The position numbers and the translations under genes are program-made. From an uncultured Chloroflexota bacterium (GTDB lineage Bacteria; Chloroflexota; Anaerolineae; Anaerolineales; Anaerolineaceae), in the NCBI GenBank assembly GCA_902795255.1, contig CADBKS010000020.1, forward strand, positions 1 through 23,362: a stretch of DNA of 23,362 bases, read 5' to 3'. Position 1 is the first letter of the stretch. Every line of letters begins with the position of its first letter. Of this stretch, positions 7,848 to 16,144 are shown one piece after another. The notes beneath the pieces were generated by a model, which worked only from the letters and a program-made list of their open reading frames with translations, searched no databases and was not told where the DNA came from.

Positions 7848-7955
7848 GAGACAGCAGGCAGCGGGCAGTGCCGCTTCGCGGCTGCCCCGGAGTCAGCCCT
7901 TTCTGCGGTACCGGGCATAAAAACTTTTTTTGACTGTCATTTAAGCTTACAGAGC
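7848..7955 (+). other. Intergenic segment with heptamer repeat and GC hairpin
   Basis: Immediately after the arfB stop come CAGGCAG and CGGGCAG (7855-7868), the same heptamer family as at 424-454. A hairpin follows: GGGCAG at 7863-7868 and CCG at 7871-7873 pair with CGG at 7879-7881 and CTGCCC at 7882-7887, with a 2-base bulge and a CTTCG loop. There is no U tract right after it, so termination is doubtful. TTGACT at 7930-7935 resembles a -35 box, but no -10 box sits at the right distance. Confidence 0.45.
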
Positions 7956-8546
7956 ATGAAAATAAAGACCTTTTTCCTGATTTTTACAATATTTCTGCTT
8001 GCCGGATGCGTCCGGCATGCGGCGGATCTGAATATCCGGCCGTCCGCGGTCCCGGAAAAACGGATCACAAAAACCGCCATCCCGCCGCAGATCTCCGCAC
8101 GGTCCGCGATCGATCCGGACAGCGACCCCTGGGAGACCTGTGAAGCCGAAACGGACAGCGACCCGGTCCTGCTCCGCGTTTCGGACCTGGTGCCGGAAGA
8201 ATACCGCCGGCGGGTGCAGATCAGCTTCATGATCCAGAACGAAGCGGCATCCACCGCGCTGATCGCCCAGCGCTGTATGAACGGGAAGGTCTACGTCTGC
8301 CATGCCGAAGAAGGCAGAAACTGCCATGACCGGCTGGATTTTTCCACGATCCCGAATGAAATGATGGAAGCCGTCTGCGCCTATCCGGAACTGGAGGGCG
8401 GGATCCTCCCGGCTTCCGTCGTTGACCGGAACAGCGCTTATCAGTGGATCTGCCATGACGGGCAGCCGCTGATCAGCGGTGCGGCAGACCCGGACAGTGC
8501 GGGATACGACAGCTCCATCTGGACGGAAATCCCGAAACCGGAGTAA
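7956..8546 (+). CDS. Cysteine-rich lipoprotein of unknown function
   Basis: A 196-residue protein that I do not recognise by function. It begins with a lipoprotein signal peptide: MKIK, a hydrophobic run, and the lipobox LAGC ending at C18. It should therefore be a lipid-anchored extracytoplasmic protein. Residues 25-75 are proline/charge-rich and probably disordered. The folded part is about 70-190, with six further cysteines (C62, C107, C115, C123, C141, C166), an even number fitting up to three disulfides. The segment AYQWICHDGQPLIS near the end resembles a recurrent motif of small secreted Chloroflexota proteins, from memory only. No catalytic motif is seen. The TPR gene lies 47 bp downstream on the same strand. 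Confidence 0.65.
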   Translation: MKIKTFFLIFTIFLLAGCVRHAADLNIRPSAVPEKRITKTAIPPQISARSAIDPDSDPWETCEAETDSDPVLLRVSDLVPEEYRRRVQISFMIQNEAASTALIAQRCMNGKVYVCHAEEGRNCHDRLDFSTIPNEMMEAVCAYPELEGGILPASVVDRNSAYQWICHDGQPLISGAADPDSAGYDSSIWTEIPKPE

Positions 8547-8593
8547 AATTAATCTGAGGTCAGCCGGGATCCGGCAGCAGCGGAGGATATGGG

Positions 8594-9550
8594 ATGAACC
8601 AGACAGAAATACAAAAGATCCTGAAAAAAATCGAAGCCGGTCTGAACGGTGATCCGGATCATGATGCGGGCATGCTGCTGCAGTGGGCGGAAAAATACCG
8701 GAATGAACCGGGGGCTGAAACACTGGTGAAAGAGCTCGGCCGGCAGGCGCGGATGCTTTCCGGAGAGGCAGATGACGACCTGAACGAAGCGGTCCTCCGG
8801 AACACGGTCCTGACCGCAGCAGAAGATCATGAAGAAGCCCTCCGCCTGATCGGACAGGGACTTTATGACAAAGCGCTGGAAAAACTGCTGCCGCTGTCAG
8901 AACTGATCGATGGCTATCCGCTGCCGGATGACACCGTCTGGATGGATTTCAACAGTTATCTGGACTCCCTGGTCTACCAGGACCTGTTCAGTGAAGAGAT
9001 CGCCGGCAGACAGATCGGCCGCCATCCCATGCACCCCGGCCATATCCTTTACACGGCCGGGAGCCTGCTGATCGAAATGAACCGTGCCGAAGAGGCGCTG
9101 CAGATCCTGCAGCAGCTTCACGGCTATGACCCGGTATGCCCGAAATATATCTTTGAACTGGGGGAAGCCCTGAAGCGCACCGGCAGGATCAAAGAAGCCC
9201 TTGAAAACGCGTTATGGGGACTTACCTGCGCTGCAAACCGCGCGGATATGGCCCGCTGCTACCGGGACATGGGGTACTGTCTCACGGAAGCGGGTGATTA
9301 TGAAAATGCCGCCATGCTGTATCAGCTGAGTCTGCTTTACGAGCCCTCCGGACACGCGGAGAACGAGATCGAATGGATCCGGAGAACAACGGGCAGAGAT
9401 ATCCGCTTTGACAGCGATACCATCACCGCCCGCTGCGAGGAGCTGGGCATCCCGCTGGAACTGAATGAGACCGTCCTGAAAAACATCGAACTGCTGAAAA
9501 TGCTCTTCCCGCCGGAAGAAGAAGGCGGAGAGGCAGACAGCGGGGACTGA
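8594..9550 (+). CDS. Tetratricopeptide-repeat protein
   Basis: A 318-residue, mostly helical, probably cytoplasmic protein without signal peptide or membrane segment. TPR-like helix pairs can be seen, for example EEALRLIGQGLYDKALEKLL (about 76-95), LLIEMNRAEEALQILQQL (about 158-175), ELGEALKRTGRIKEALENAL (about 188-207) and MGYCLTEAGDYENAAMLYQL (about 222-241). The middle (YLDSLVYQDLFSEEI, about 121-135) fits less well. The C-terminus is acidic. TPR arrays bind partner proteins; the partner is unknown. The start is supported by a strong GGAGG eight bases upstream. It lies between a lipoprotein gene and the pyrimidine-nucleoside phosphorylase gene. Confidence 0.75.
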   Translation: MNQTEIQKILKKIEAGLNGDPDHDAGMLLQWAEKYRNEPGAETLVKELGRQARMLSGEADDDLNEAVLRNTVLTAAEDHEEALRLIGQGLYDKALEKLLPLSELIDGYPLPDDTVWMDFNSYLDSLVYQDLFSEEIAGRQIGRHPMHPGHILYTAGSLLIEMNRAEEALQILQQLHGYDPVCPKYIFELGEALKRTGRIKEALENALWGLTCAANRADMARCYRDMGYCLTEAGDYENAAMLYQLSLLYEPSGHAENEIEWIRRTTGRDIRFDSDTITARCEELGIPLELNETVLKNIELLKMLFPPEEEGGEADSGD

Positions 9551-9631
9551 CCTTTTTCCGGACGATGTCTTTCCGAAAGCCGAAAAGCGGCACAGGATCC
9601 AAACTTTGTACTTTTATTCAGGAGGTGTGTT

Positions 9632-10939
9632 ATGAATATGGTCGAAATCATCTGCAAAAAGCGGGATAAGGAAAAGCTCTCGCAGAAAGAAATCGAATAT
9701 TTTATCACAAACTACACCAACGGAACCATCCCGGACTATCAGGCTTCGGCGCTCGCGATGGCGATTTTGCTGAACGGCATGGACGAGGAGGAGATCAGCC
9801 AGATGACCCTCGCGATGTCCCGGTCCGGCGAAACGCTCAACCTCAGCGAACACGCGGCTTTTTCAGTCGATAAACACTCCACCGGCGGCGTCGGCGATAA
9901 AACCACCCTGATCGTCCAGCCGATCGTTGCTTCCTGCGGCGTCGCGGTCGCGAAAATGTCCGGCCGCGGGCTGGGCTTTTCCGGCGGCACCATCGACAAA
10001 CTTGAGTCGATCCCCGGGATCCGCCTCGATCTGAGCCGCGAGGAATTCCTTTCCCAGCTGCAGCGCATCGGGTCCGTGATCTCCGGCCAGTCCAAACACC
10101 TGGCCCCGGCGGACGGAAAAATGTACGCCCTGCGCGACGTGACCGGGACCGTCCCGTCTCAGGCCCTGATCGCCTCCTCGATCATGAGCAAAAAACTGGC
10201 CGTCAGCACCAACGCGATCCTGCTGGACGTCAAAGTCGGCAAAGGCGCTTTCATGAAGAACATTGAAGATGCCACTTCACTGGCAAAGCTCATGGTCAGC
10301 ATCGGCAAATACAACGGCCGCATCATGCGCGCCGAACTTTCCGACATGAACCAGCCGCTCGGCTATATGGTCGGCAACATCCTGGAAGTGAAAGAAGCCG
10401 TCGGCATGCTGAAATGCGAACCGGCCGCACCCGACCTGTACGAGCACTGCATCAGTTCCTGCGCGCAGCTCCTGCAGATGGCTTCCAAAGTCAAAACCGT
10501 TGAGGAAGGCTGGCAGATGGCCGAAGACGCGCTGAAGAGCGGCCGGGCCTATGAAAAGCTGAAGGAAATGATCGCGGCCCAGGGCGGGGATGTCTCCTAT
10601 CTGGATGATCCCTCAAAATTCCCGGATGCCCCCTTCACCGAGACCTGCACCGCGCCGGAATCCGGCTATATCGCCGCCATCGACGCGGAAGAAGTCGGCG
10701 AGACCGGTGTCGAACTGGGCGGCGGACGCCATCAAAAGACCGACCCTATCGACTACCGCGTCGGCATTGAGATCCATCACAAGGTCGGTGATGAAGTGGA
10801 AGAGGGCGAACCGCTCTTTACGGTCCACGCCCATGACGAGGCAACACTGGCTTACGCGCGGCTGCGCCTGCACGCGGCGCACCGCATCAGCGCAGAGCCC
10901 GTCAAACGCCTCCCACAGTTCTACGGCATCGTCGAATAA
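9632..10939 (+). CDS. pdp: Pyrimidine-nucleoside phosphorylase
   Basis: A 435-residue enzyme that splits uridine or thymidine with phosphate into the base and (deoxy)ribose-1-phosphate, for pyrimidine salvage. The phosphate-binding glycine loop KHSTGGVGDKTT is at 81-92. It is followed by MSGRGLGFSGGTIDKLESIPG (109-129). The base-binding residues of the family are visible at the expected places: R168 (in MYALRD), S183 and K187 (in ASSIMSKK). The C-terminal alpha/beta domain ends near YGIVE. Length is normal for the family. Uridine versus thymidine preference cannot be set from sequence alone, though the length and start resemble the bispecific bacterial form. A very good ribosome binding site (AGGAGGTG) precedes the ATG. 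Uridine kinase is the next gene, beyond repeat R5. Confidence 0.95.
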   Translation: MNMVEIICKKRDKEKLSQKEIEYFITNYTNGTIPDYQASALAMAILLNGMDEEEISQMTLAMSRSGETLNLSEHAAFSVDKHSTGGVGDKTTLIVQPIVASCGVAVAKMSGRGLGFSGGTIDKLESIPGIRLDLSREEFLSQLQRIGSVISGQSKHLAPADGKMYALRDVTGTVPSQALIASSIMSKKLAVSTNAILLDVKVGKGAFMKNIEDATSLAKLMVSIGKYNGRIMRAELSDMNQPLGYMVGNILEVKEAVGMLKCEPAAPDLYEHCISSCAQLLQMASKVKTVEEGWQMAEDALKSGRAYEKLKEMIAAQGGDVSYLDDPSKFPDAPFTETCTAPESGYIAAIDAEEVGETGVELGGGRHQKTDPIDYRVGIEIHHKVGDEVEEGEPLFTVHAHDEATLAYARLRLHAAHRISAEPVKRLPQFYGIVE

Positions 10940-10949
10940 CCGCCCCGCA

Positions 10950-11221
10950 GAATGCAGGCAGCTCGAATCAAGAACCGCTGATAAACAGGCACCCACTGCT
11001 GATCGCGGATGAGGCCGATTAAGAAGCCGAGGGTATAGAAATAATTTTGTTGTCTCCGGCACACTAAATGGAGGGTGCCGGGGCAACGGGCGTCTTTAGC
11101 CGGCCCGTGCCCCCGGCTGCATAAACCGGGCGCGGCCAGCAGCCTATACAAACACACGAACGACCGGGCCGTGCCCTGCGAAGCACAGCCTTCCGCCTGC
11201 CACGCACACAATAAAGTGAGC
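10950..11221 (-). repeat. Dispersed intergenic repeat, copy R5 (full length, inverted)
   Basis: This is the longest copy, in minus orientation. Read on the minus strand it starts TCACTTTATTGTGTGC, then GGCAGGCGGAAGG, GCTTCGCAGGGCACGGCCCG, GTGTGTTTGTATAGGCTGC, GGCCGCGCCCGG, CCCCGGCACCC, GGAGACAACA, and ends AGCTGCCTGC. Inverted arms GGGCGCGGCC (11128-11137) and GGCCGTGCCC (11167-11176) pair with one G-U. With R1 it defines the maximal element of about 260-270 bp. It occupies nearly the whole gap between pdp and udk, with its left end about 40 bp before the udk start. Confidence 0.8.
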
Positions 11222-11262
11222 GCCCGCAGCAAAAAGTCATGCCGAACACCGAAAGGAACCGT

Positions 11263-11916
11263 ATGGAACAGGAAATCACTCACAAGCCTTATGTAATCGG
11301 GATCGCCGGGGGAACCGGCTCCGGAAAAACGACCTTCTCCCGTGAGCTGGTCGCGACACTGATGACCAACAAGATCGTCTATCTCTCTCACGACTCCTAC
11401 TATCGGGACCTGAGCGACCTGCCCTTTTCGGAACGCGTCAAGGTCAACTTTGACCATCCGGACTCTCTGGAGACCGACCTGATGATCAAACACCTCGAGA
11501 TCCTCAGATCCGGCAAACCGGTCGACATCCCGATCTATGACTTTGTGGAACACACCCGTTCCAAAGAAACCGAACACATCGAGCCGCAGCCCGTCATCCT
11601 GATCGAAGGAATCCTGATCTTTGTCGTGAAAGAACTCCGGGACCTGATGGATATGAAGATCTTCGTGGATACCGATGCCGATATCCGCTTTATGCGCCGC
11701 CTGACCCGCGACATGGAGGAACGCGGCCGCTCCCTCAAATCCGTCTGCGACCAGTATTTCAATGTAGTCCGCCCGATGCATGAGGCCTTTGTGGAGCCCT
11801 CCAAACGCTACGCCGACATCATCGTGCCGCGGGGAGGCCGGAACCGCGCTGCGCTTGACATGGTCGCAGCCAAGATCATCTCCCATATGAATCAGCATCC
11901 GGGCGTCGAACAGTAA
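11263..11916 (+). CDS. udk: Uridine kinase
   Basis: A 217-residue P-loop kinase that phosphorylates uridine or cytidine to UMP or CMP in pyrimidine salvage. The Walker A motif GGTGSGKT is at 16-23. Substrate-site motifs follow: HDSYYRDLSDLPF, VNFDHPDSLETDLM, and IPIYDFVEHTR, then IEPQPVILIEGILIF (Walker B-like) and the lid arginines of RFMRRLTRDMEERGRS. All are typical of the udk family and length is normal. The start at 11263 is chosen for GAAAGGA seven bases upstream; an ATG at 11239 lies at the edge of repeat R5 and has no ribosome binding site. The gene is followed by a strong terminator and is probably monocistronic. Confidence 0.95.
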   Translation: MEQEITHKPYVIGIAGGTGSGKTTFSRELVATLMTNKIVYLSHDSYYRDLSDLPFSERVKVNFDHPDSLETDLMIKHLEILRSGKPVDIPIYDFVEHTRSKETEHIEPQPVILIEGILIFVVKELRDLMDMKIFVDTDADIRFMRRLTRDMEERGRSLKSVCDQYFNVVRPMHEAFVEPSKRYADIIVPRGGRNRAALDMVAAKIISHMNQHPGVEQ

Positions 11917-11993
11917 TTTCCGCAGGCGGGACACCGGAGATGGTTCCGGGTGCCCCGTTTTCAAAGGGAAGCGCTCCCTGTTTATCTGCACCC

Positions 11994-12022
11994 AAACCGG
12001 AATGAGATCATTCCGGTTTTTT
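11994..12022 (+). terminator. Rho-independent terminator after udk
   Basis: AAACCGGAATG (11994-12004) pairs perfectly with CATTCCGGTTT (12009-12019) across a four-base AGAT loop, and the U tract runs 12017-12022. It lies 78 bp after the udk stop and separates it from the nadK promoter. A less regular GC hairpin (about 11927-11955) precedes it. Confidence 0.9.
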
Positions 12023-12092
12023 CATTCCGGGGCAGATTCACTTTCTTTGCCCCGGCTCCGCCCCAGCGCCCATCAGAGTCCCGATTGTTTGA

Positions 12093-12098
12093 TATAAT
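12093..12098 (+). promoter_or_regulatory. nadK -10 promoter box, probably leaderless transcript
   Basis: A perfect TATAAT lies seven bases before the A of the nadK ATG at 12106. No ribosome binding site and no convincing -35 hexamer are present. With the usual 6-8 base distance from the -10 box to the transcription start, the mRNA would begin at or next to the ATG. Confidence 0.6.
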
Positions 12099-12105
12099 GG
12101 ATAAC

Positions 12106-12987
12106 ATGGAAAGGTATGTGAACACACCGAAACGCATCGCCGTCGCCTGGCACCCGGACCTTCCGGAAGCAAAGGGGATGGCATCCGAGATCGCAGCCGA
12201 GCTCAAAGAACGGGGGGCGGAACGGGCGGAAGATTTTTCGCTGAATGATGAACAGTTCCGTAAAGACCTGCGGGCACGGGAATATGATATGATCATCGCG
12301 CTGGGCGGTGACGGGACGATGCTGCGCGCCGGGAAACTCGGCGCCCCGGTGAGCGTGCCGGTGATGGGGATCAACCTCGGGCATTTCGGATTCCTGATCG
12401 AAACCCAGAAATACGAATGGCGGTCCCGGCTGGATGACCTGATGGCCGGCCGCTGGGAGACCGACAAAAGGATGATGATCCGCGTCTCCCACTATCGGGG
12501 AGAGGAAAGGCTCCGTTCCTGGGAGATCCTGAATGACGTGGTCCTGACCCGGGCCATGTCGGTCCGTCCGGTCCATCTGTTCGTCCATATCAACGAGATC
12601 GAACTGGCGGAATATGTCGCGGACGGGCTGATCCTCGCGACCGCGACCGGTTCGACCGCTTATTCCCAGTCTGTCGGCGGGCCGATCCTGCGTCCGGACA
12701 TGCGCAACATGCTGCTGGTCCCGGTCGCACCGAACCTGTGTGTGGACCGCTGCCTGGTGCTGCCGGATACGGATACGGTGACCTTTACCATCGCAGGGAA
12801 CGTGGAAGTGATGGTCTCCCCGGACGGCGCCTCCGGCCCGCAGCTGCAGTTCGGAGACCAGATCCGGGCCAAAGCATCAGAACATTCGGCACTCTTTGTC
12901 CGCTTCGGGGATAAAGGGATCTTTTACCGCAACATCACTGCATATATGCAGCGGAATCCGACGATCGGAGGAGTACAGCACACATGA
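12106..12987 (+). CDS. nadK: NAD kinase
   Basis: A 293-residue enzyme that makes NADP from NAD with ATP or polyphosphate. The catalytic GGDGT motif is at 67-71 (IIALGGDGTMLRAG). Further on are GINLGHFGFLIE (about 88-99), ILNDVVLTR, where NE is the more usual pair than ND, and the glycine-rich DGLILATATGSTAYSQSVGGP of the NAD site. Length is normal. The frame is open further upstream, but the start is taken just after a TATAAT box; an ATG at 12097 overlaps that box and is less likely. The stop overlaps the next gene's start as ATGA, so the two are translationally coupled. Confidence 0.95.
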   Translation: MERYVNTPKRIAVAWHPDLPEAKGMASEIAAELKERGAERAEDFSLNDEQFRKDLRAREYDMIIALGGDGTMLRAGKLGAPVSVPVMGINLGHFGFLIETQKYEWRSRLDDLMAGRWETDKRMMIRVSHYRGEERLRSWEILNDVVLTRAMSVRPVHLFVHINEIELAEYVADGLILATATGSTAYSQSVGGPILRPDMRNMLLVPVAPNLCVDRCLVLPDTDTVTFTIAGNVEVMVSPDGASGPQLQFGDQIRAKASEHSALFVRFGDKGIFYRNITAYMQRNPTIGGVQHT

Positions 12988-13547
12988 GCGAAGAAACGAA
13001 AGACGAAAAACAATTTTGTTATAAACATCCGGACCGGGAAACTTACCTGCGCTGCAACAAATGCGGAAAACCGATCTGTCAGGACTGTGCGGTCCTGACG
13101 CCGACCGGCTACCGCTGCAAAGACTGCATCCGTGAACAGCAGAAGGTCTTTGACACCAGCGAACCCAAAGACTACGTCATCGGCGGGCTGATCGCCCTGG
13201 CGATCGGGGCGGCCGGATCCTGGCTCGACCTGAACATCCTGATCAGCTCCTTTCTGACGGCGGTCATCATCGGCGGGTTATGCGGGAAACTGATCGGCAT
13301 CGTTGTGCGGAAAGCCGTCGGAGGCCGCCGTTCCGGGCTGCTGAAGATCATCGTTACCGCGGCCGCCGGGATCGGCAGCCTGCTGATCCGGCTGGACATG
13401 ATCGAATTTCTTCTGGCAGTCTCTTTTGCCGGCGGTTCCGCCTCCATCCTGAGCTGGGGCGGCAGTCTGCTGATGCAGCTGCTCTTTACCGTTGTGCTGT
13501 GCATAACGGTCTGGATGGATATGAGCGGGATCGTGCTCAACAGGTAG
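12984..13547 (+). CDS. B-box-type zinc-finger membrane protein
   Basis: A 187-residue protein. The N-terminus carries a compact zinc-finger with C12, H15, C24, C27, C32, C35, C45 and C48, the spacing of prokaryotic B-box fingers that often precede rhomboid or other membrane domains. From about residue 64 on the protein is hydrophobic, with about four to five membrane helices (64-83, 85-108, 118-135, 139-158, 163-182) and short loops. No rhomboid GxSG motif or other catalytic residues are evident, so I assign no activity. The finger should lie in the cytoplasm. It overlaps nadK by 4 bp (ATGA) and is followed after 4 bp by recN, so it is within a tight operon. Confidence 0.75.
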   Translation: MSEETKDEKQFCYKHPDRETYLRCNKCGKPICQDCAVLTPTGYRCKDCIREQQKVFDTSEPKDYVIGGLIALAIGAAGSWLDLNILISSFLTAVIIGGLCGKLIGIVVRKAVGGRRSGLLKIIVTAAAGIGSLLIRLDMIEFLLAVSFAGGSASILSWGGSLLMQLLFTVVLCITVWMDMSGIVLNR

Positions 13548-13551
13548 GGAT

Positions 13552-15279
13552 ATGCTCAAAGAGATCATCATCCGGAATTTCGCCATCATCGAATCGCTGG
13601 ACCTGGAGTTCACCTCCGGGTTCAACGTGTTCACCGGAGAAACAGGCGCCGGGAAATCGATCATCCTGGACGCGCTATCGATCGTCCTGGGCGAAAAGGC
13701 CGATAATTCATTTGTCCGCGAAGGGACCAAACGGGCTTCGATCGAAGCGGTATTCGATTACGGAGCCCGCAGGGCAGAGATCACCGGGATCCTCGAACGG
13801 GAGGACCTGCTCCCCGATGACGGGATCGATGAGCTGGTGCTGGCGCGGGAGATCCGGTCCGAAGGCCGGAGCACGGCCCGGGTCAACGGGCACAGCGTGA
13901 GCCTCAGCGTGCTGCAGGAGATCGGGACGCTGCTGGTGGACATCCACGGGCAGTCCGAACATCTTTCCCTGCTGAAACCGGCATCCCATATCCGGCTGGT
14001 CGACCAGTTCGCCGGGAACGAGGACCTGCTCCGGCAGTACCGCGGGCAGTACCGGCAGTACCTGTCTGTCGTAAAACAGCTGAAGGAACTGCGTGACGGA
14101 GAAGCCGAAGCGCTGCGTCAGCAGGATATGCTGACCTATCAGCTCAACGAGATCAGTGCGGCGGCGCTTTCGGAAGAAGAGGAAGAATCCCTGAACCGGG
14201 AGCGGGACCGCATGGCGAATTCGGAACGGATCGCCAAACTGCTGCACCAGGCGCTCCTGGCCCTATCCGGGCGTTCGGAAGAACGGCCGGGGATCATCGA
14301 CCAGCTGGATACGCTTGACGGCGCTCTGGACGGCCTGACCGGTTTTGACGACTCGCTGCAGGGGCTGTACGATACCGTTATCAATACAGCGGACCAGATG
14401 AATGAAGTGCTGGAAAAGCTGCAGCGTTACAAAGCCTCGCTCGGTTTCAGCCCGCGGAGACGGAACCAGATCGAGGAACGGCTGGCGCTGTACTATTCGC
14501 TGAAGCGGAAATACGGCGGCACCGCCGCCGCGGTCCTGGCATACGCGGAGACCGCAAAACAGAAGCTCGCCCTGATCACGGGAGCGGGCGAACAGATCGG
14601 AGAGCTCGAAAAAGAACGGGACACGCTGCTGGAATCGCTTTCCGCGCTTGCCCGTCAGCTTTCCGAACGGCGTGCAGAAGCCGCGGTTCGGATCTCCGAA
14701 GGGGTCGAGAAAGAACTCGATGACCTGCGCATGGCAGCGGCAAAGTTTGACGTCCGGATGGATACCGTTCCCGATCCGCAGGGGCTGTCCGGAAAGGACG
14801 GAGAGCGGCTGGCATTTACGGATACCGGTACGGACCGGGTGGAATTTCTGATCGCACCGAACCCGGGTGAAGGCCTGAAACCACTGGCAAAAGTCGCCTC
14901 AGGCGGGGAAACTTCACGGGTGATGCTGGCGTTAAAGAATACACTGGCTCAGGCGGACACCATCCCGACGATGGTCTTCGATGAGATCGACCAGGGGATC
15001 GGCGGCCGGATCGGCGCGCTGGTCGGGGAAAAGCTGCATCAGCTCGGACGGTTCCACCAGGTGATCTGCATCACCCATCTGCCGCAGCTCGCCGCTTATT
15101 ACGACAGCCATTACCATGTACGGAAGCTCCTCAGCGAAGAGCGCACGCAGACCGTCGTGAGCCGTCTCGGCCCGGAGGAAAGTCTGCACGAACTCGCGTC
15201 GCTGCTGGGTGCTGATAACGAAGAAAATGTTTCCGCCGTGAAAGCGATGCTGCGGAACAAAACGAATGATTTAGGATAA
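13552..15279 (+). CDS. recN: DNA repair protein RecN
   Basis: A 575-residue SMC-like ATPase for double-strand break repair. The N-terminal head half has KEIIIRNFAIIESLDLEF and Walker A GETGAGKS (29-36). Next come DIHGQSEHLSLL and a long charged coiled-coil region, about 150-400. The C-terminal head half carries the ABC signature VASGGETSRVMLALK (SGGE where LSGGELSR is usual), Walker B MVFDEIDQGIGG, and CITHLPQLAA with the switch histidine. Length is normal for the family. The ATG follows GTAGGG closely and begins 4 bp after the preceding stop, so it is co-transcribed with nadK and the B-box gene, a partnership often seen for nadK and recN. Confidence 0.95.
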   Translation: MLKEIIIRNFAIIESLDLEFTSGFNVFTGETGAGKSIILDALSIVLGEKADNSFVREGTKRASIEAVFDYGARRAEITGILEREDLLPDDGIDELVLAREIRSEGRSTARVNGHSVSLSVLQEIGTLLVDIHGQSEHLSLLKPASHIRLVDQFAGNEDLLRQYRGQYRQYLSVVKQLKELRDGEAEALRQQDMLTYQLNEISAAALSEEEEESLNRERDRMANSERIAKLLHQALLALSGRSEERPGIIDQLDTLDGALDGLTGFDDSLQGLYDTVINTADQMNEVLEKLQRYKASLGFSPRRRNQIEERLALYYSLKRKYGGTAAAVLAYAETAKQKLALITGAGEQIGELEKERDTLLESLSALARQLSERRAEAAVRISEGVEKELDDLRMAAAKFDVRMDTVPDPQGLSGKDGERLAFTDTGTDRVEFLIAPNPGEGLKPLAKVASGGETSRVMLALKNTLAQADTIPTMVFDEIDQGIGGRIGALVGEKLHQLGRFHQVICITHLPQLAAYYDSHYHVRKLLSEERTQTVVSRLGPEESLHELASLLGADNEENVSAVKAMLRNKTNDLG

Positions 15280-15340
15280 AAACGGATCATATCCCGCACA
15301 CTGTGTTATGATCCGGATCACGGAAAGGATCTGTGCTCTT

Positions 15341-16120
15341 ATGGGAAAAACAAAATCAATGCGGAACTTATGGACGGTGATCCTGGTATGCCTGCTGTCA
15401 GTCCTGACGGCCGGTGCCGTTTCCGGTCAGGCGATCCTTACGCCGACCCCGGATCCGGACGGGAACATCTTTTACATCATCAAAAACAATGACTCCTGTA
15501 TGAGCATTTCCCTGACAATGGGGATCGACCTGCAGACGCTGCGGCAGCTGAACAACCTGGATGAGGAATGTACGCTGATCGTCGGGACGCGCCTGCTGCT
15601 CGGCCGTTATGAAACACCGACTCCCACGCCGGGTCCTTCCCCGACGCCGACGCCGATCACCCCGACCCCGACTCCCTATAACGGCTACGGGCAGGTCTGC
15701 ATCTACCTTTTTGAGGATGAAAACGGCGACGGGATCGTCGGCGAATATGAATACGGCATCACGGGCGGTGCCGTCTCGATCACCAAACGGACCGGTTCGG
15801 ATAACTTCACCGGCCTGACCGCAGGCAATGACCTGCTGTGTTTCAATGAAGTCCCGGAAGGGGAATACAACATTTCCATCGCTCCGCCGACAGACTACAA
15901 CCCGACAACGAACATGAACTACGCGCTGACCGTCAAAGCCGGCGACAACACCCAGATCAATTTCGGCGCGCAGAAAAACTCCCAGCTCGAAGAGGCGGAG
16001 ATCCAGGTAGATACAACGCCGAAATCCCCGCTGCTGGCCATGGCCGGCGCTGCCCTGATCCTCGGCGGGCTGATCATCGTGTTCATCTTCGGTGTCCTGA
16101 AACGGAACGACCAACTGTAA
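15341..16120 (+). CDS. LysM-domain surface protein with C-terminal membrane anchor
   Basis: A 259-residue exported protein. The signal segment is about 8-29. A LysM module (about 43-89, YIIKNNDSCMSISLTMGIDL then LIVGTRLLLG) should bind peptidoglycan or related glycans. A threonine-proline linker (ETPTPTPGPSPTPTP..., 91-113) follows. Residues about 117-211 look like an SdrD-B/Cna-B-type beta domain with a calcium-loop-like DENGDGIVGEYE, where C120 and C167 might form a disulfide. A hydrophobic helix (231-252) ends with KRNDQL, leaving the C-terminus anchored with a short cytoplasmic tail. An upstream ATG at 15308 would add 11 residues before the signal; I prefer 15341, although AAGGA lies a little far from it. 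A TATGAT box is at 15307-15312. Confidence 0.8.
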   Translation: MGKTKSMRNLWTVILVCLLSVLTAGAVSGQAILTPTPDPDGNIFYIIKNNDSCMSISLTMGIDLQTLRQLNNLDEECTLIVGTRLLLGRYETPTPTPGPSPTPTPITPTPTPYNGYGQVCIYLFEDENGDGIVGEYEYGITGGAVSITKRTGSDNFTGLTAGNDLLCFNEVPEGEYNISIAPPTDYNPTTNMNYALTVKAGDNTQINFGAQKNSQLEEAEIQVDTTPKSPLLAMAGAALILGGLIIVFIFGVLKRNDQL

Positions 16121-16144
16121 AAATGTTTTTATAAACGATAAAGA

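Noticed and set aside
7930..7951. TTGACT as the -35 box of a lipoprotein promoter
   Set aside because: No -10 box occurs 16-18 bp downstream; the expected position falls on the start codon.
11239..11262. An upstream ATG for uridine kinase at 11239
   Set aside because: It lacks a ribosome binding site, while the ATG at 11263 has GAAAGGA at proper spacing and gives the normal family N-terminus.
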